Positions 19,534 through 28,885 are shown, numbered from the stretch's first letter. The stretch: DNA of 64,000 bases from Polynucleobacter sp. MWH-Spelu-300-X4 (GCF_018687515.1 NZ_CP061294.1:124001-188000); one strand, 5' to 3'. Notes: generated by a model not told the origin, from the letters alone. Translations and numbers: made by a program.

Positions 19534-20262
19534 TTATTTCAATTTCTTTTCAATTTGAGCAAGCGGTACGGCGCCAGCAATACGAGAGCCATCGGCAAAG
19601 AAGATTGCTGGAGTACCTGTGATGCCCCATTTCTTCGCTAAGGCCAAATTGCGATCGAGTGGTGTGGCGCAATCAGTTTTTCCAGATAGCGCTTGACCAT
19701 TCACCATCCAGTTCGTCCATGCGCTTGCTTTATCGGAAGAACACCAGATTTGCTGAGATTTGGTTAATGAGTCTGCCGATAGAATCGGAATCAAAAAGTT
19801 GTAAATCGTCACATCATCTAGTTGCTGAAATGACTTTTCTAATTTTTTACAAAACCCACAATTAGGGTCTACGAAAACAGCTAATTGACGAGTGCCTTTA
19901 CCTTTAACTACTTTGACTGCATCGTTTAACGGTAAATCTGCCCAACGAATACGGTTGAGATCATTACTGCGTTGTTCAGTTAGATTAACGCCCGTTTTTA
20001 GGTCAACAATCTCTCCTTGAATTAAATATCTCGCAGTGCTATCTGTGTAGACCACATCATTGCCAATGCTGATTTCGTAAACACCCGATAGAGGTGTTGC
20101 GCGCACAGCATCTACTTTTGCTCTTGCACCCAATTGTTTTTGAATTTCTTCTTTGACTTTCTTTTCTGTGGCATTTTGCGCAGATGCAACCGAGCTAGTT
20201 AATGCTAGCCCCATCAATGAAAGACCAATTACTTTGAAGAGATGTCGGCTAAGTTTTTTCAT
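19534..20262 (-). CDS. dsbC: Periplasmic thiol:disulfide isomerase DsbC
   Basis: A 242-residue DsbC-type isomerase that corrects wrong disulfides in the periplasm. Signal peptide ends near VASA (about 28). The N-terminal dimerisation domain contains VDAVRATPLSGVYEISIG. The thioredoxin domain carries the CGFC active site in FVDPNCGFCKKLE and a cis-proline in GITGTPAIFFADG. Confidence 0.94.
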   Translation of the reverse strand: MKKLSRHLFKVIGLSLMGLALTSSVASAQNATEKKVKEEIQKQLGARAKVDAVRATPLSGVYEISIGNDVVYTDSTARYLIQGEIVDLKTGVNLTEQRSNDLNRIRWADLPLNDAVKVVKGKGTRQLAVFVDPNCGFCKKLEKSFQQLDDVTIYNFLIPILSADSLTKSQQIWCSSDKASAWTNWMVNGQALSGKTDCATPLDRNLALAKKWGITGTPAIFFADGSRIAGAVPLAQIEKKLK

Positions 20263-20292
20263 AAATACTTTCTTTCGGTGTTTGAGGCGTTT

Positions 20293-21507
20293 TTAGGCTA
20301 ACGCTTTTTTAATTAATTGTCGTTTTAAGAAGGCGCTGCGATTGACCAGTTTCAGGCCAAAATTTCTAACAGTTTTTAGATGATTACTTTCACTGATAAA
20401 TAATTTTTGTAATTGATCGGTTGTGAACAGTAATGCATCGGTATCGCCGTGGCGCGATCTTTCGTAACGTCTTAATAAAACAGGATCATCAATTGATCGG
20501 AAATCCTCTTTGGATTTAAAGATATTTCCTAGGGTGGCTACATCTCGTAACCCCAGGTTAAGGCCTTGACCTGCTAAAGGATGCATCACGTGTGCTGCAT
20601 CTCCAATTAAGACCACGCGAGGATTAACTTTAGGATTGTTATCGGGCCCCAAAATACGTTTGGCTTTCATTCTTCTGAGTGGGAATGATTGAGGCGGTGT
20701 CATCATTTCTAGAAGACCTGTGCGCTCTTTCATTTGAGCATGAGCTTGCAAGATGGCCTCACACAACTCTTCTCCAGACATATTTTTTAGTTTTTCAGCA
20801 TGGGCTGGTCTTGCTGACCAAACCATGGAGAGTTTTTTATCTGGCAATGGTAGTAGCGCCAATATTTCACCGTTAGGTAAGAACCATTGGCAGGCTGTGC
20901 CTTGGTGATGTTTTTCACATTTGAAGTTGGCGACAACAGCTGTTTGATCGTAGACATTGCTAGTTGTTTCAATTTGAAGCTTTTCACGGATGGGGGATTT
21001 TGCGCCATCAGCGGCTAACAACAATTTGCCTTCAAATCGTTGACCGGATTGGGTTGTAACACTCACCGAATCAGCGCTCACCAGAAAATCCGCTACTAAA
21101 TCACTGACTCTTTGGATATTGCCTGAAAATTTACAAGCCATATCCAAGGTTTTTTCAATGTGCCCAGATTCCACAATCCATGCTAATTGAGGAACTGTTG
21201 CGCTATAAGCAGAAAAATGAAGCTCATTATTTTTATCACTGACATCGCCAAAAATACGCATATCACTCACGACTTGGATGCGTGACTGGTCCATCGATTC
21301 CCACACATTCATATCGTTTAATAATTGTTGCGTGCTGGCTGAGAGCGCGTAAATACGGCTATCCCAAGCATTTTGATCAATGGAATTAAATCCTGTATCA
21401 AAGCTTGGGGCAATATGTAAAATCTTCATTCCCAACTGCGCTAAACGTAGCGAAGTTGCCTTGCCGGCAATACCGGCTCCTACAACAATAGCGTCATAAT
21501 TCGTCAT
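20293..21507 (-). CDS. UbiH/UbiF/VisC-family FAD-dependent ring hydroxylase
   Basis: A 404-residue flavoprotein monooxygenase of the family acting in ubiquinone synthesis. The N-terminal dinucleotide motif VVGAGIAGKATSLRLAQLG and the second FAD motif RVVLIGDAAHVMHPLAGQGL identify it. The intermediate DG motif reads LLAADGAKSPIREKL. Which ring position it hydroxylates cannot be assigned from one paralogue, so no symbol is given. It diverges from ychF with 20 bp between the genes. Confidence 0.88.
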   Translation of the reverse strand: MTNYDAIVVGAGIAGKATSLRLAQLGMKILHIAPSFDTGFNSIDQNAWDSRIYALSASTQQLLNDMNVWESMDQSRIQVVSDMRIFGDVSDKNNELHFSAYSATVPQLAWIVESGHIEKTLDMACKFSGNIQRVSDLVADFLVSADSVSVTTQSGQRFEGKLLLAADGAKSPIREKLQIETTSNVYDQTAVVANFKCEKHHQGTACQWFLPNGEILALLPLPDKKLSMVWSARPAHAEKLKNMSGEELCEAILQAHAQMKERTGLLEMMTPPQSFPLRRMKAKRILGPDNNPKVNPRVVLIGDAAHVMHPLAGQGLNLGLRDVATLGNIFKSKEDFRSIDDPVLLRRYERSRHGDTDALLFTTDQLQKLFISESNHLKTVRNFGLKLVNRSAFLKRQLIKKALA

Positions 21508-21527
21508 ACATGGAATAATAGCGCCCT

Positions 21528-22622
21528 ATGTCATTGAAATGCGGCATCGTCGGCCTGCCTAACGTCGGCAAATCAACTTTATTTAACGCGCTTACCAAAG
21601 CTGGTATTGCCGCGGAGAATTATCCTTTCTGCACAATTGAGCCTAATGTGGGCGTCGTGGAGGTTCCTGACCCGCGTCTGCAAAAGCTATCTGAGATTGT
21701 CAAACCTGAACGCATTCTGCCCGCTGTGGTGGAGTTTGTGGATATCGCTGGTTTGGTGGCCGGAGCTTCCAAGGGTGAGGGTTTGGGAAATCAGTTCCTA
21801 GCCAATATCCGCGAAACCGATGCCATTACCCATGTGGTTCGTTGCTTTGAAGATGGCAACGTGATTCACGTAGCGGGTAGGGTGGATCCGATTTCAGATA
21901 TCGGCGTTATCGATACGGAGTTAGCGCTTGCTGACCTGGGAACAGTTGATAAAGCTTATGCTAGGTATTCAAAAGCGGCTAAATCTGGCAACGATAAAGA
22001 AGCCAATGCTTTAGCGCCTTTGTTGGCTAAAGTGCAAGCTCAGTTAAATGAAGCTAAGCCTGTGAGAGCCATGGGCTTGAGTGATGAAGACCTCGCTTTG
22101 TTAAAGCCTTTTTGCTTAATCACTGCAAAACCAGTGATGTATGTGGCCAATGTTAAAGAGGATGGTTTTGAAAATAACCCTCATCTGGATGCTGTCAAAG
22201 CCCATGCTGCTAAGGAAAAAGCACCAGTGGTGGCTGTTTGTGCCGCTATTGAAGCTGAAATCGCAGAACTGGAAGACGATGATAAGAAGGCGTTCCTTGC
22301 TGATATGGGGATGGATGAGCCTGGTCTAGACCGTGTTATTCGTGCTGGTTTTAATTTATTGGGCCTACAGACTTATTTCACGGCCGGTGTTAAAGAGGTT
22401 CGCGCTTGGACGATTCATATTGGAGATACGGCCCCACAAGCCGCTGGTGTGATTCATACTGACTTTGAGCGTGGTTTTATTCGTGCGCAAACAATTTCTT
22501 ATGAAGACTTTATTACCTATAAGGGCGAATCAGGTGCGAAAGAAGCTGGCAAGATGCGCGCTGAAGGTAAAGAGTATGTCGTTAAAGACGGTGATGTCTT
22601 GAACTTCTTATTCAACGTTTAA
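21528..22622 (+). CDS. ychF: Redox-responsive P-loop ATPase YchF
   Basis: A 364-residue Obg-like ATPase that associates with ribosomes. Walker [18 protein letters not shown] and the switch [20 protein letters not shown] are clear. The specificity motif deviates from NKxD, as in all YchF proteins. The C-terminal TGS domain includes VREVRAWTI-like and [13 protein letters not shown] segments. Confidence 0.97.
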   Translation: MSLKCGIVGLPNVGKSTLFNALTKAGIAAENYPFCTIEPNVGVVEVPDPRLQKLSEIVKPERILPAVVEFVDIAGLVAGASKGEGLGNQFLANIRETDAITHVVRCFEDGNVIHVAGRVDPISDIGVIDTELALADLGTVDKAYARYSKAAKSGNDKEANALAPLLAKVQAQLNEAKPVRAMGLSDEDLALLKPFCLITAKPVMYVANVKEDGFENNPHLDAVKAHAAKEKAPVVAVCAAIEAEIAELEDDDKKAFLADMGMDEPGLDRVIRAGFNLLGLQTYFTAGVKEVRAWTIHIGDTAPQAAGVIHTDFERGFIRAQTISYEDFITYKGESGAKEAGKMRAEGKEYVVKDGDVLNFLFNV

Positions 22623-22655
22623 AAGCAAGCTCAAAAAATCTTCTGAGCTTTCAAT

Positions 22656-22687
22656 AACCCCCTAACTTTGAAACTAGTTAGGGGTTT
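22656..22687 (+). terminator. Terminator after ychF
   Basis: AACCCCCTAACT pairs with AGTTAGGGGTT (one extra C bulged) around a 9-nt loop, then TTT. It ends only about 7 bp before the operator palindrome of the next unit. Confidence 0.75.
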
Positions 22688-22693
22688 CCACTA

Positions 22694-22723
22694 AATCTCG
22701 AGAAATTTAATTTATTTCGGGAA
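22694..22723 (+). promoter_or_regulatory. Catabolic operator site before the GST gene
   Basis: AATCTCGAGAAA (22694-22705) carries the palindromic core TCTCGAGA. A degenerate second copy, TTTCGGGAA (22715-22723), follows with its CG exactly 19 bp from the first CG. A possible -10 (TATAGG, 22731-22736) lies downstream. The same arrangement is found before dmpK. Confidence 0.65.
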
Positions 22724-22775
22724 TATTTGTTATAGGATATCTCTCTTATCTAATTACAGTGAAAGGGAGATATTC

Positions 22776-23384
22776 ATGAAACTTTATTACTCACCAGGTG
22801 CTTGTTCCTTAGCAGTTCACATCACGCTATGCGAAACAGGATTACCTTTTGATAAAGAATCTGTAGATCTTGCCACTAAAAAAACAGCGGGTGGCGCAGA
22901 TTTTTCAGCAATCAATGCCAAGGGCTATGTGCCTGCATTGCAATTAGATGGCGGCGAATTATTAACAGAAGGTCCTGCTATTAACCAATATTTAGCAGAC
23001 TTGGTTCCTGAGAAAAAACTAGCTCCAGCGAATGGCACATTAGATCGCGTACGCTTGCAGTCATGGTTAACATTTATTGGCACAGAGTTACATAAATCTT
23101 TCTCACCACTATTTAGACCTGGCAGTACAGATGACGCCAAGAAACAAGCAAAGGATGCGATTGCTAATCGCTTAACTTATGTGAACAACCAATTAGCCGG
23201 TAAACAATATTTAGTCGCTGAGCAATTTTCAGTTGCGGATGCTTACCTATTTACGGTGATTGGTTGGATGGGCTTTTTGGGTATGCCAACAGATGCTTAT
23301 CCAAACGTACAAGCCTTGGTAGCGCGCGTTGGCGCTAGACCTGCTGTGCAAGCCGCGTTAAAAGCTGAAGGCCTAATTAAGTAA
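22776..23384 (+). CDS. Glutathione S-transferase, beta-class-like
   Basis: A 202-residue GST. The N-terminal MKLYYSPGACSLAVHITL has the cysteine (Cys10) that defines bacterial beta-class enzymes. The glutathione-binding GYVPALQLDGG and EGPAINQYLAD follow, with the helical domain motif FSVADAYLFTVIGW. GST genes often lie in aromatic catabolic clusters and may protect against reactive intermediates. Here it shares an operator type with the phenol genes and is 26 bp before a DUF1329 gene, suggesting co-transcription. Confidence 0.9.
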   Translation: MKLYYSPGACSLAVHITLCETGLPFDKESVDLATKKTAGGADFSAINAKGYVPALQLDGGELLTEGPAINQYLADLVPEKKLAPANGTLDRVRLQSWLTFIGTELHKSFSPLFRPGSTDDAKKQAKDAIANRLTYVNNQLAGKQYLVAEQFSVADAYLFTVIGWMGFLGMPTDAYPNVQALVARVGARPAVQAALKAEGLIK

Positions 23385-23410
23385 ATATAAAAACTGATAG
23401 AGTTAAACCT

Positions 23411-24718
23411 ATGAACCGATTATCCGCAGTCATCACATCATTAGGTTTGGCTCTATTAGCTAGCCATGTAACAGCTGCAACGCTGCAAGATGTTGAAAAT
23501 AGTTTTAACCCCTACGCTAAAGGTTTTCCAAGTTTTAATGGTTTGAAGCCGGGCGTCGTCATACAAAAAAGTAATCTCGATCAATTTAAGGCTGTGCTGG
23601 ATCCTGGATTGCAGCAAGTCATTGCTAACGGGTGGTATGAATTAAAAGTTGGACCAACCACTCAGTTTTTAATTAATTCTAAATTTGTTGAAGCCAGTAA
23701 AACTAATCTCAATAAAGCAGCATTGGGGGCTGAGGTTGGTGATATTCAGAATTACTTAACGGGTCGCCCCTTTGTTGAAGAACCTGATTTAAAAGATCCG
23801 CGTGCTGGTGAGAAGTTGGCGTGGAACTTTAGAGCGGGCGCCGGTATTGGGGACAACGCTGTGATTGCCCCATTCTATTGGCGATATAGAGATTTGATGA
23901 GTGGCAAAGTGGAGCGAACTGTTAAGTTCTCCTTCAATTTTTTGAAGTTCAAACATAGAATTTATGATCCAGAGCCAAACATCACACCAAATCCTGCTGA
24001 TCTCGCAGTAGCGATTTATGGAAAAGTATTTGATCCACCTGATTTGAAAAATACACAAATCTTGATTCTTCATGCAGATGATGATCGCAAGGGGCAAGAT
24101 GGTTATATGTATCTTGGATTCCAAAGACGCGTTAGACGTATGGCCCCAGGTCAGTACACCGATGCCTTCTTAGGCTCTGATGTGATGGTGGAAGACTTTG
24201 AAGGATTTAACGGCAAAATTGCAGATATGAAGTGGACCTATAAGGGTGCGCAAAACTTAATGTTGCCGATGTTCAATCATAATGAAATGAGTCTTGCTAA
24301 TGACTTGCCTCCTGAGACAGATGGCTATAAGTTTTTGAATGTGAGCGGACAGGGCGGATGTTTCCCCGATATCACTTGGCAGTTACGTAAAACATTCATT
24401 GTTGAAGCTGAGCCCTTGGATCCCAAGCACCCTATTAGTAAAAGAATCTTTTATTTAGATGCTCAGTCGATGCACATTGTGCGTACCTTGGTATATGACC
24501 GCAAAGGTGAACTATGGAAGGTAGGCACTTTGGGTAAGACGCATGCTGATGCCCATCTTCCTCAAAACAAAGGGGTTGGTATGCCGATTGACGATATTTT
24601 CTCAGCGGTAGACATTCAGTCTAAACATTGCACAACGGGTCAATTTAAAGGTTATTTAGATTTAAAAAATAATCCACCATCCCTTTTCCAAGTACAAAAC
24701 CTTCGATCAGGCGATTGA
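23411..24718 (+). CDS. DUF1329 periplasmic/outer-membrane-associated protein (copy 1)
   Basis: A 435-residue DUF1329 protein with a signal peptide (cleavage after VTAA, about 22). Its middle and end are conserved with the second copy at 53922: YLGFQRRVRRMA, AFLGSDVMVEDFEGFNG, QGGCFPDITWQLRK and HCTTGQFKGYLDLK. DUF1329 resembles the LolB/outer-membrane lipoprotein fold. Family genes usually accompany a DUF1302 barrel, but here it follows a GST gene, and the DUF1302 gene is 27 kb away beside the other copy. Function unknown; envelope handling of hydrophobic compounds is an inference. Confidence 0.85.
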   Translation: MNRLSAVITSLGLALLASHVTAATLQDVENSFNPYAKGFPSFNGLKPGVVIQKSNLDQFKAVLDPGLQQVIANGWYELKVGPTTQFLINSKFVEASKTNLNKAALGAEVGDIQNYLTGRPFVEEPDLKDPRAGEKLAWNFRAGAGIGDNAVIAPFYWRYRDLMSGKVERTVKFSFNFLKFKHRIYDPEPNITPNPADLAVAIYGKVFDPPDLKNTQILILHADDDRKGQDGYMYLGFQRRVRRMAPGQYTDAFLGSDVMVEDFEGFNGKIADMKWTYKGAQNLMLPMFNHNEMSLANDLPPETDGYKFLNVSGQGGCFPDITWQLRKTFIVEAEPLDPKHPISKRIFYLDAQSMHIVRTLVYDRKGELWKVGTLGKTHADAHLPQNKGVGMPIDDIFSAVDIQSKHCTTGQFKGYLDLKNNPPSLFQVQNLRSGD

Positions 24719-24798
24719 TTGAGTAGTTTTTGATATATATCTAGAGATCTAGGGTAAACCCTGATAGTGAAGCCCTGGCCCGCGGAGCATCCTAGCTC

Positions 24799-24850
24799 TA
24801 AGGGTTAGTGCTTACCCTTAAATCTCGAGAAAATATGATTATTTCGGGAA
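24799..24850 (+). promoter_or_regulatory. Control region of dmpKMP with catabolic operator
   Basis: A perfect 7-bp inverted repeat TAAGGGT/ACCCTTA (24799-24820) directly abuts AATCTCGAGAAA (24821-24832). TTTCGGGAA (24842-24850) follows with CG-to-CG spacing of 19 bp. GATAAT at 24858-24863 could be a -10 with a poor -35. No sigma-54 promoter (GG-N10-GC) was found in this gap, unlike the dmpL promoter. Confidence 0.65.
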
Positions 24851-24911
24851 AAATTAAGATAATATTCGGTACATAGCTCTTATAAGATACAGCTTTAAAC
24901 AGGTAAACCAT

Positions 24912-25160
24912 ATGGCAGAAGAATTTGATACGTCTAAAAAATTCGTCCGTTTAATTGAAAAACGGGAGGATGGTTTTGTTGAGTTTGAGTTTTCTGTTGG
25001 CGAACCAGAGATTTTTGCCGAAATGATGTTATCTGCAGAAGACTTTAAAGAATTCTGCGAAACGCATAAGGTCGTGATGATTGATGAGAACTCAAATCCT
25101 ATCGATCATGACAATGGGTTTGAGTGGCGCATGCGTGATGCTACTCATAAGAGAATGTAA
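24912..25160 (+). CDS. dmpK: Phenol hydroxylase assembly protein DmpK
   Basis: An 82-residue DmpK homologue, needed in Pseudomonas for productive assembly of the phenol hydroxylase, probably by helping iron loading, but not part of the active enzyme. The family core KKFVRLIEKREDGFVEFEF and EDFKEFCETHKV is visible. It is the first gene of a three-gene K-M-P set. In the usual dmpKLMNOP operon dmpL follows at once, but here dmpM follows. Confidence 0.88.
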   Translation: MAEEFDTSKKFVRLIEKREDGFVEFEFSVGEPEIFAEMMLSAEDFKEFCETHKVVMIDENSNPIDHDNGFEWRMRDATHKRM

Positions 25161-25188
25161 TTAAGTTTTAATCAGTTTAGGAAAAATT

Positions 25189-25461
25189 ATGGCAAACGTA
25201 TTTATCGCTTTTCAAGCAAATCAAGAAAGTCGTTACATTGTTGAAGCAATCGTTGAAGATAACCCAGGCGCTATTGTTGATGAGCAACCTGCGATGGTTA
25301 AAGTAGACGTGCCACAAAAGATGGTAATTAAGCGCGAAACAATTGCTGAAAAAATGGGCCGCGATGATTTTGAATTGCAAGAAATGCACATGCACTTAAT
25401 TACTTTGTCTGGTAACGTGGACGAAGATGATGAGCAGTTTGTGTTGGAGTGGAAGGCTTAA
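25189..25461 (+). CDS. dmpM: Phenol hydroxylase activator protein DmpM
   Basis: A 90-residue cofactor-less effector of the MmoB/DmpM family. It binds the hydroxylase and controls substrate access and coupling of NADH use to oxygenation. The conserved SRYIVEAIVEDNPGA and the C-terminal MHLITLSGNVDEDDEQFVLEW match DmpM closely. It is 28 bp after dmpK and 76 bp before dmpP. Confidence 0.93.
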   Translation: MANVFIAFQANQESRYIVEAIVEDNPGAIVDEQPAMVKVDVPQKMVIKRETIAEKMGRDDFELQEMHMHLITLSGNVDEDDEQFVLEWKA

Positions 25462-25537
25462 TAGCTTTTCTTTATAGCAAGCTAGATTTTGAATTATCGC
25501 TGTAGGCATCTACAGCTTATATTTTTTACGAGTATTT

Positions 25538-26599
25538 ATGTCATACGAACTAACCATTGAACCACTTGGCCAAACGATTGAAGTTGAAGATGGTCAAACT
25601 ATTTTGGATGCTGCGCTAAGAGCAGGTATTTATATTCCGCATGCTTGCTGCCATGGCTTGTGCGCGACTTGTAAAGTTCAAGTGGTTGATGGTGAAGTGG
25701 ATCATGGTGAAGCATCAGGTTTTGCTTTGATGGACTTTGAGCGTGAAGAAAATAAATGCTTGGCTTGCTGCGCCACTTTACAAAGTGATGTAACGATTGA
25801 AGCCGATATTGAGGAAGATCCGGATGCGCGTGTTATTCCTGTTTCTGACTATGAAGGCACTGTTAGCCGTATTGAAAACTTAACGCCAACGATTAAAGGT
25901 ATTTGGATTAAGTTAGATGGCGGCAAGAAAATTGATTTTCAAGCTGGTCAGTATGTCAATTTAGATATTCCAGCAATTGCGCAAAGCCGTGCTTTCTCTT
26001 TAGCTAATTCTCCTCAAGATGATGAAGTTGAATTGAACATTCGTATTGTTCCTGGTGGTGTTGTCACAACTTGGATTCATGAGCAGCTAAAAGTGGGCGA
26101 CAAGTTAAAGCTTAGCGGGCCTTATGGTCGTTTCTTCGTGAAAAAATCTGCCAATGTGCCTATGTTGTTCGTTGCAGGTGGATCAGGTTTGTCTAGTCCT
26201 AAGAGCATGATTGAAGATCTTTTATTTGAAGGTTGCACCTTGCCAATTACATTGATGTACGGCGCAAGATCTCAAGATGAGTTGTACTACCACCAAGAGT
26301 TCACAGAGTTAGCTGCTAAGCATCCTAACTTTACTTATGTACCTGCACTTTCAGATGAGCCAGCAGATTCTGGTTGGACTGGCGCGAGAGGTTTTGTTAA
26401 TGAAGCTGCTAAAGCGCACTTTAACAATAACTTTAGTGGTCAAAAAGCTTACTTATGTGGCCCGCCTCCAATGATTGATGCGGTGATCTCAACATTAATG
26501 CAAGGCAGCTTATTTGAACGCGATATCTATACAGAGAAATTTATCTCTGCAGTAGATGCTGCGAACACAGTACGTAGTCCGCTCTTTAAGAAGATTTAA
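25538..26599 (+). CDS. dmpP: Phenol hydroxylase reductase DmpP
   Basis: A 353-residue FAD and [2Fe-2S] reductase passing electrons from NADH to the diiron hydroxylase. The plant-type ferredoxin domain has Cys37-X4-Cys42-X2-Cys45-X31-Cys77. The FAD site reads RAFSLANSP. The NADH domain shows LFVAGGSGLS and YLCGPPPMIDA near the C-terminus. Full length for the family. A terminator follows, so dmpKMP is a closed unit lacking L, N and O. Confidence 0.95.
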   Translation: MSYELTIEPLGQTIEVEDGQTILDAALRAGIYIPHACCHGLCATCKVQVVDGEVDHGEASGFALMDFEREENKCLACCATLQSDVTIEADIEEDPDARVIPVSDYEGTVSRIENLTPTIKGIWIKLDGGKKIDFQAGQYVNLDIPAIAQSRAFSLANSPQDDEVELNIRIVPGGVVTTWIHEQLKVGDKLKLSGPYGRFFVKKSANVPMLFVAGGSGLSSPKSMIEDLLFEGCTLPITLMYGARSQDELYYHQEFTELAAKHPNFTYVPALSDEPADSGWTGARGFVNEAAKAHFNNNFSGQKAYLCGPPPMIDAVISTLMQGSLFERDIYTEKFISAVDAANTVRSPLFKKI

Positions 26600-26624
26600 C
26601 AAGTTAACTCTTTGAGCAAGGAAT

Positions 26625-26655
26625 AAAAAGGCCTGTATTTTTACAGGCCTTTTTT
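26625..26655. terminator. Terminator between dmpP and the GntR regulator
   Basis: AAAAAGGCCTGTA-TTTT-TACAGGCCTTTTT, a perfect stem between converging genes, able to work in both directions. Confidence 0.9.
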
Positions 26656-26671
26656 AATTTAGCTTAAGTTT

Positions 26672-27400
26672 TTAAGGTTTACTAAAAATACTGTCAGGCA
26701 ATTTAGACACCAGGTCATAGGTCATGGAAATGTGCGAGCCTAAAAGCTTCGTGCATAGCTTGGTATCTCTATTAAGAGCGGCTGTTTTAAGCGCTTCATG
26801 TTCAGCGTGAACATCGCGCTCGTTATCCTTGCGATAGCGCATCGCAATGCGGCGATAACGCTCTGAGTGGTGATACAAAATACCAATGAATTGCAAAATC
26901 CAACGAGAGTGGCAAGCTGAAACTAATGCAGAGTGAAACTCTTCATTGCGTTGTTCCCATTCTTCGAAAAAGCTGTCAGCTTCGTCTTCTGCTGTTTTGC
27001 CTAATTTTTTCTCAGCTAGAGTTAAGCGGTGATAGGCTGCAATGACGTCAGCCTCCCATTTATCGTTGCCATTCGTAATCGATTGGGTAATCGCTTGGGT
27101 TTCAAGCATCACGCGCATTTGGGTAATGTCTTCAAAGTCAGCGATGGACATTGGGCTTACCGTAAAGCCTTTTTGACCTTGTGTAAAAACAAGACTATCT
27201 GCCACCAATAAGGCAAGCGCTTCACGCAATGTGCCGGCACCTACGTTGTACCTATCTTTTAAATGCTCCACCCTTAGTTTGGTTGATGGTGGATGGACGC
27301 CATTAATGATGTCTCGGCGTAGTTTTAAATACGCACCTTCAACAAGGGTTTTAGGTTCTGGTTCTTTGGGAACAAAAGAGGATTGGGGAACTAAATGCAT
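26672..27400 (-). CDS. GntR-family (FCD) transcription regulator, copy 1
   Basis: A FadR/FCD-type regulator of 242 residues. The N-terminal winged helix-turn-helix includes LVEGAYLKLRRDIINGVHPP and VGAGTLREALALLVADSLV. The all-helical FCD ligand domain follows, with candidate metal ligands among Asp/His residues (ITQMRVMLE, EEFHSALVSACHSRW, HAEHEAL). The frame is open 32 codons further upstream, but the paralogue at 42490 aligns from MHLVPQSS, so the ATG at 27400 was chosen. That leaves the palindrome AATATCGATATT in its leader. It faces the meta-pathway genes divergently and is their likely regulator. Confidence 0.88.
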   Translation of the reverse strand: MHLVPQSSFVPKEPEPKTLVEGAYLKLRRDIINGVHPPSTKLRVEHLKDRYNVGAGTLREALALLVADSLVFTQGQKGFTVSPMSIADFEDITQMRVMLETQAITQSITNGNDKWEADVIAAYHRLTLAEKKLGKTAEDEADSFFEEWEQRNEEFHSALVSACHSRWILQFIGILYHHSERYRRIAMRYRKDNERDVHAEHEALKTAALNRDTKLCTKLLGSHISMTYDLVSKLPDSIFSKP

Positions 27401-27562
27401 GATTTTTATAATTTGTTTCGTTTTCCTAATAATATCGATATTTTCTGATTTGTTGAGCCATTTTCTAGAGAATTTAAGTAAATTTAGGGAAAACACTCAT
27501 TGCAGTAAACCGTAGGATATTCAAAAATAATCTCGAGATTACTTGTTACAATCGAGATAAAA
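27401..27562 (+). promoter_or_regulatory. Divergent control region, GntR copy 1 / meta-cleavage operon
   Basis: AATATCGATATT (27431-27442, perfect palindrome) lies on the regulator side. AATCTCGAGATT (27529-27540, perfect palindrome) and a second copy AATCGAGAT (27550-27558) lie just before the ferredoxin start, with 19 bp between their CG centres. TTAGGG at 27484 is 47 bp before the TCTCGAGA core, the same distance as at 48148. The operator lies so near the start codon that repression is the likely mode. Confidence 0.65.
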
Positions 27563-27880
27563 ATGAGCTTCAAGGTTTTAATAGAAGATACCCAGGAAGA
27601 ATATAAATGCAGAGAAGATCAGCATTTACTTGCTGGTATGGAAGCTCTTGGTCGTAAAGGCATTCCTGTTGGATGTCGTGGTGGTGGTTGTGGCGTTTGC
27701 AAAATTGAAATTACTAGTGGCGAGTACACGAAAAGAGTGATGAGTCGTGATCACGTGACTGTTGAAGACGAAGCCCGCGGTTGTGTGTTGGCTTGTCGAG
27801 TGAAACCTAAATCCGATATCACTTTAAAAGTGGTTGGGTTGATGAAGAAAAATGTAGTTCGTGGTGCGGAAACTAAATAA
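27563..27880 (+). CDS. dmpQ: Plant-type [2Fe-2S] ferredoxin (DmpQ/XylT-like)
   Basis: A 105-residue ferredoxin with cluster ligands Cys38-X4-Cys43-X2-Cys46 in GCRGGGCGVCK and Cys78 in CVLACRV. DmpQ/XylT re-reduces the inactive ferric form of catechol 2,3-dioxygenase, and its gene normally lies directly before the dioxygenase gene, as here. First gene of the meta-cleavage operon. Confidence 0.9.
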   Translation: MSFKVLIEDTQEEYKCREDQHLLAGMEALGRKGIPVGCRGGGCGVCKIEITSGEYTKRVMSRDHVTVEDEARGCVLACRVKPKSDITLKVVGLMKKNVVRGAETK

Positions 27881-27958
27881 ATAGTTGAAGTTAAATTAAG
27901 TAAATAAGTTGTATCAAAAAGATTAAACGTGTGTTGTAACCAATTAAGGAGATCATAA

Positions 27959-28885
27959 ATGGCAATGACCGGTGTTTTGCGTCCAGGACACGCTCAAATT
28001 CGCGTGTTAGATATGGATGAGTCCGTAGATTTTTATACCAACGTGATGGGTTTGAAAGAAACAGGTCGCGATAAAAGCGGTCGTGTTTACTTTAAGACTT
28101 GGGATGAACGTGATCACAACAGTGTGATTCTGCGTCAAGCAGATCGTGCTGGTTTAGATTTCTTTGGTTTTAAAGTTGAGAGCAAAGAAGAGCTTGAGAA
28201 GCTTGATAAAGCTTTGCAAGCTTATGGCGTGAAGACTGAGCGTATGCCAGCTGGTGACTTATTAGAAACTGGTGAGCGTGTTCGTTTTAAAGCCCCAACA
28301 GGTCATACATTTGAGTTGTATGCTGAAAAAGGCTATGTAGGTAATGGCTTAGGTGATATCGCTCCAGAGGCTTGGAATCCTGATCAAAAAGGTATTTCAC
28401 CAATCCGTATGGACCATGCTTTGTTATACGGTAAAGATATCGACGGCACAAGAAAGTTATTTGAAGATGTTTTAGGTTTCACGCTAACAGAGCGCGTTAA
28501 GTTAGAAGATAAAACAACTGACTTGGCAGCCTTTATTACATGTTCTACAAAAGCTCACGACTTGGCGCTTGTGCGTCACAGTGAAGATGACAAATTGCAC
28601 CATGTTTCTTTCTTATTAGAGACTTGGGAGCAAGTGTTGCGTGCTGCTGACATCATGAGTATGAATCGCGTATCAATTGATATTGGTCCTACTCGTCACG
28701 GTATTACACGTGGCGCGACAATTTATTTCTTCGATCCATCTGGTAACCGTTTAGAAACATTCTGCGGTGGTTATGAGTGTTACCCAGATATGCCTGAAAT
28801 CGTTTGGCCAATCGAAGAAGTAGGTCGCGCGATTTTCTATCACGATCGCAAATTAAACGAAGCCTTCTTGTCAGTGGTGACCTAA
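27959..28885 (+). CDS. dmpB: Catechol 2,3-dioxygenase
   Basis: A 308-residue extradiol dioxygenase of the XylE/DmpB type that opens catechol to 2-hydroxymuconate semialdehyde. It has two vicinal-oxygen-chelate repeats. The iron ligands are His153 (MDHALLYG), His215 (KLHHVSF) and Glu266 (NRLETFCGG). Tyr256 and His200 match the conserved catalytic residues. GGAG lies before the ATG. The stop codon overlaps the next gene start (TAATG). Confidence 0.97.
   Translation: MAMTGVLRPGHAQIRVLDMDESVDFYTNVMGLKETGRDKSGRVYFKTWDERDHNSVILRQADRAGLDFFGFKVESKEELEKLDKALQAYGVKTERMPAGDLLETGERVRFKAPTGHTFELYAEKGYVGNGLGDIAPEAWNPDQKGISPIRMDHALLYGKDIDGTRKLFEDVLGFTLTERVKLEDKTTDLAAFITCSTKAHDLALVRHSEDDKLHHVSFLLETWEQVLRAADIMSMNRVSIDIGPTRHGITRGATIYFFDPSGNRLETFCGGYECYPDMPEIVWPIEEVGRAIFYHDRKLNEAFLSVVT

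Noticed and set aside
22628..22651. Inverted repeat AAGCTCA/TGAGCTT after ychF as terminator
   Set aside because: No T run follows; the stem at 22656-22687 is the better terminator.
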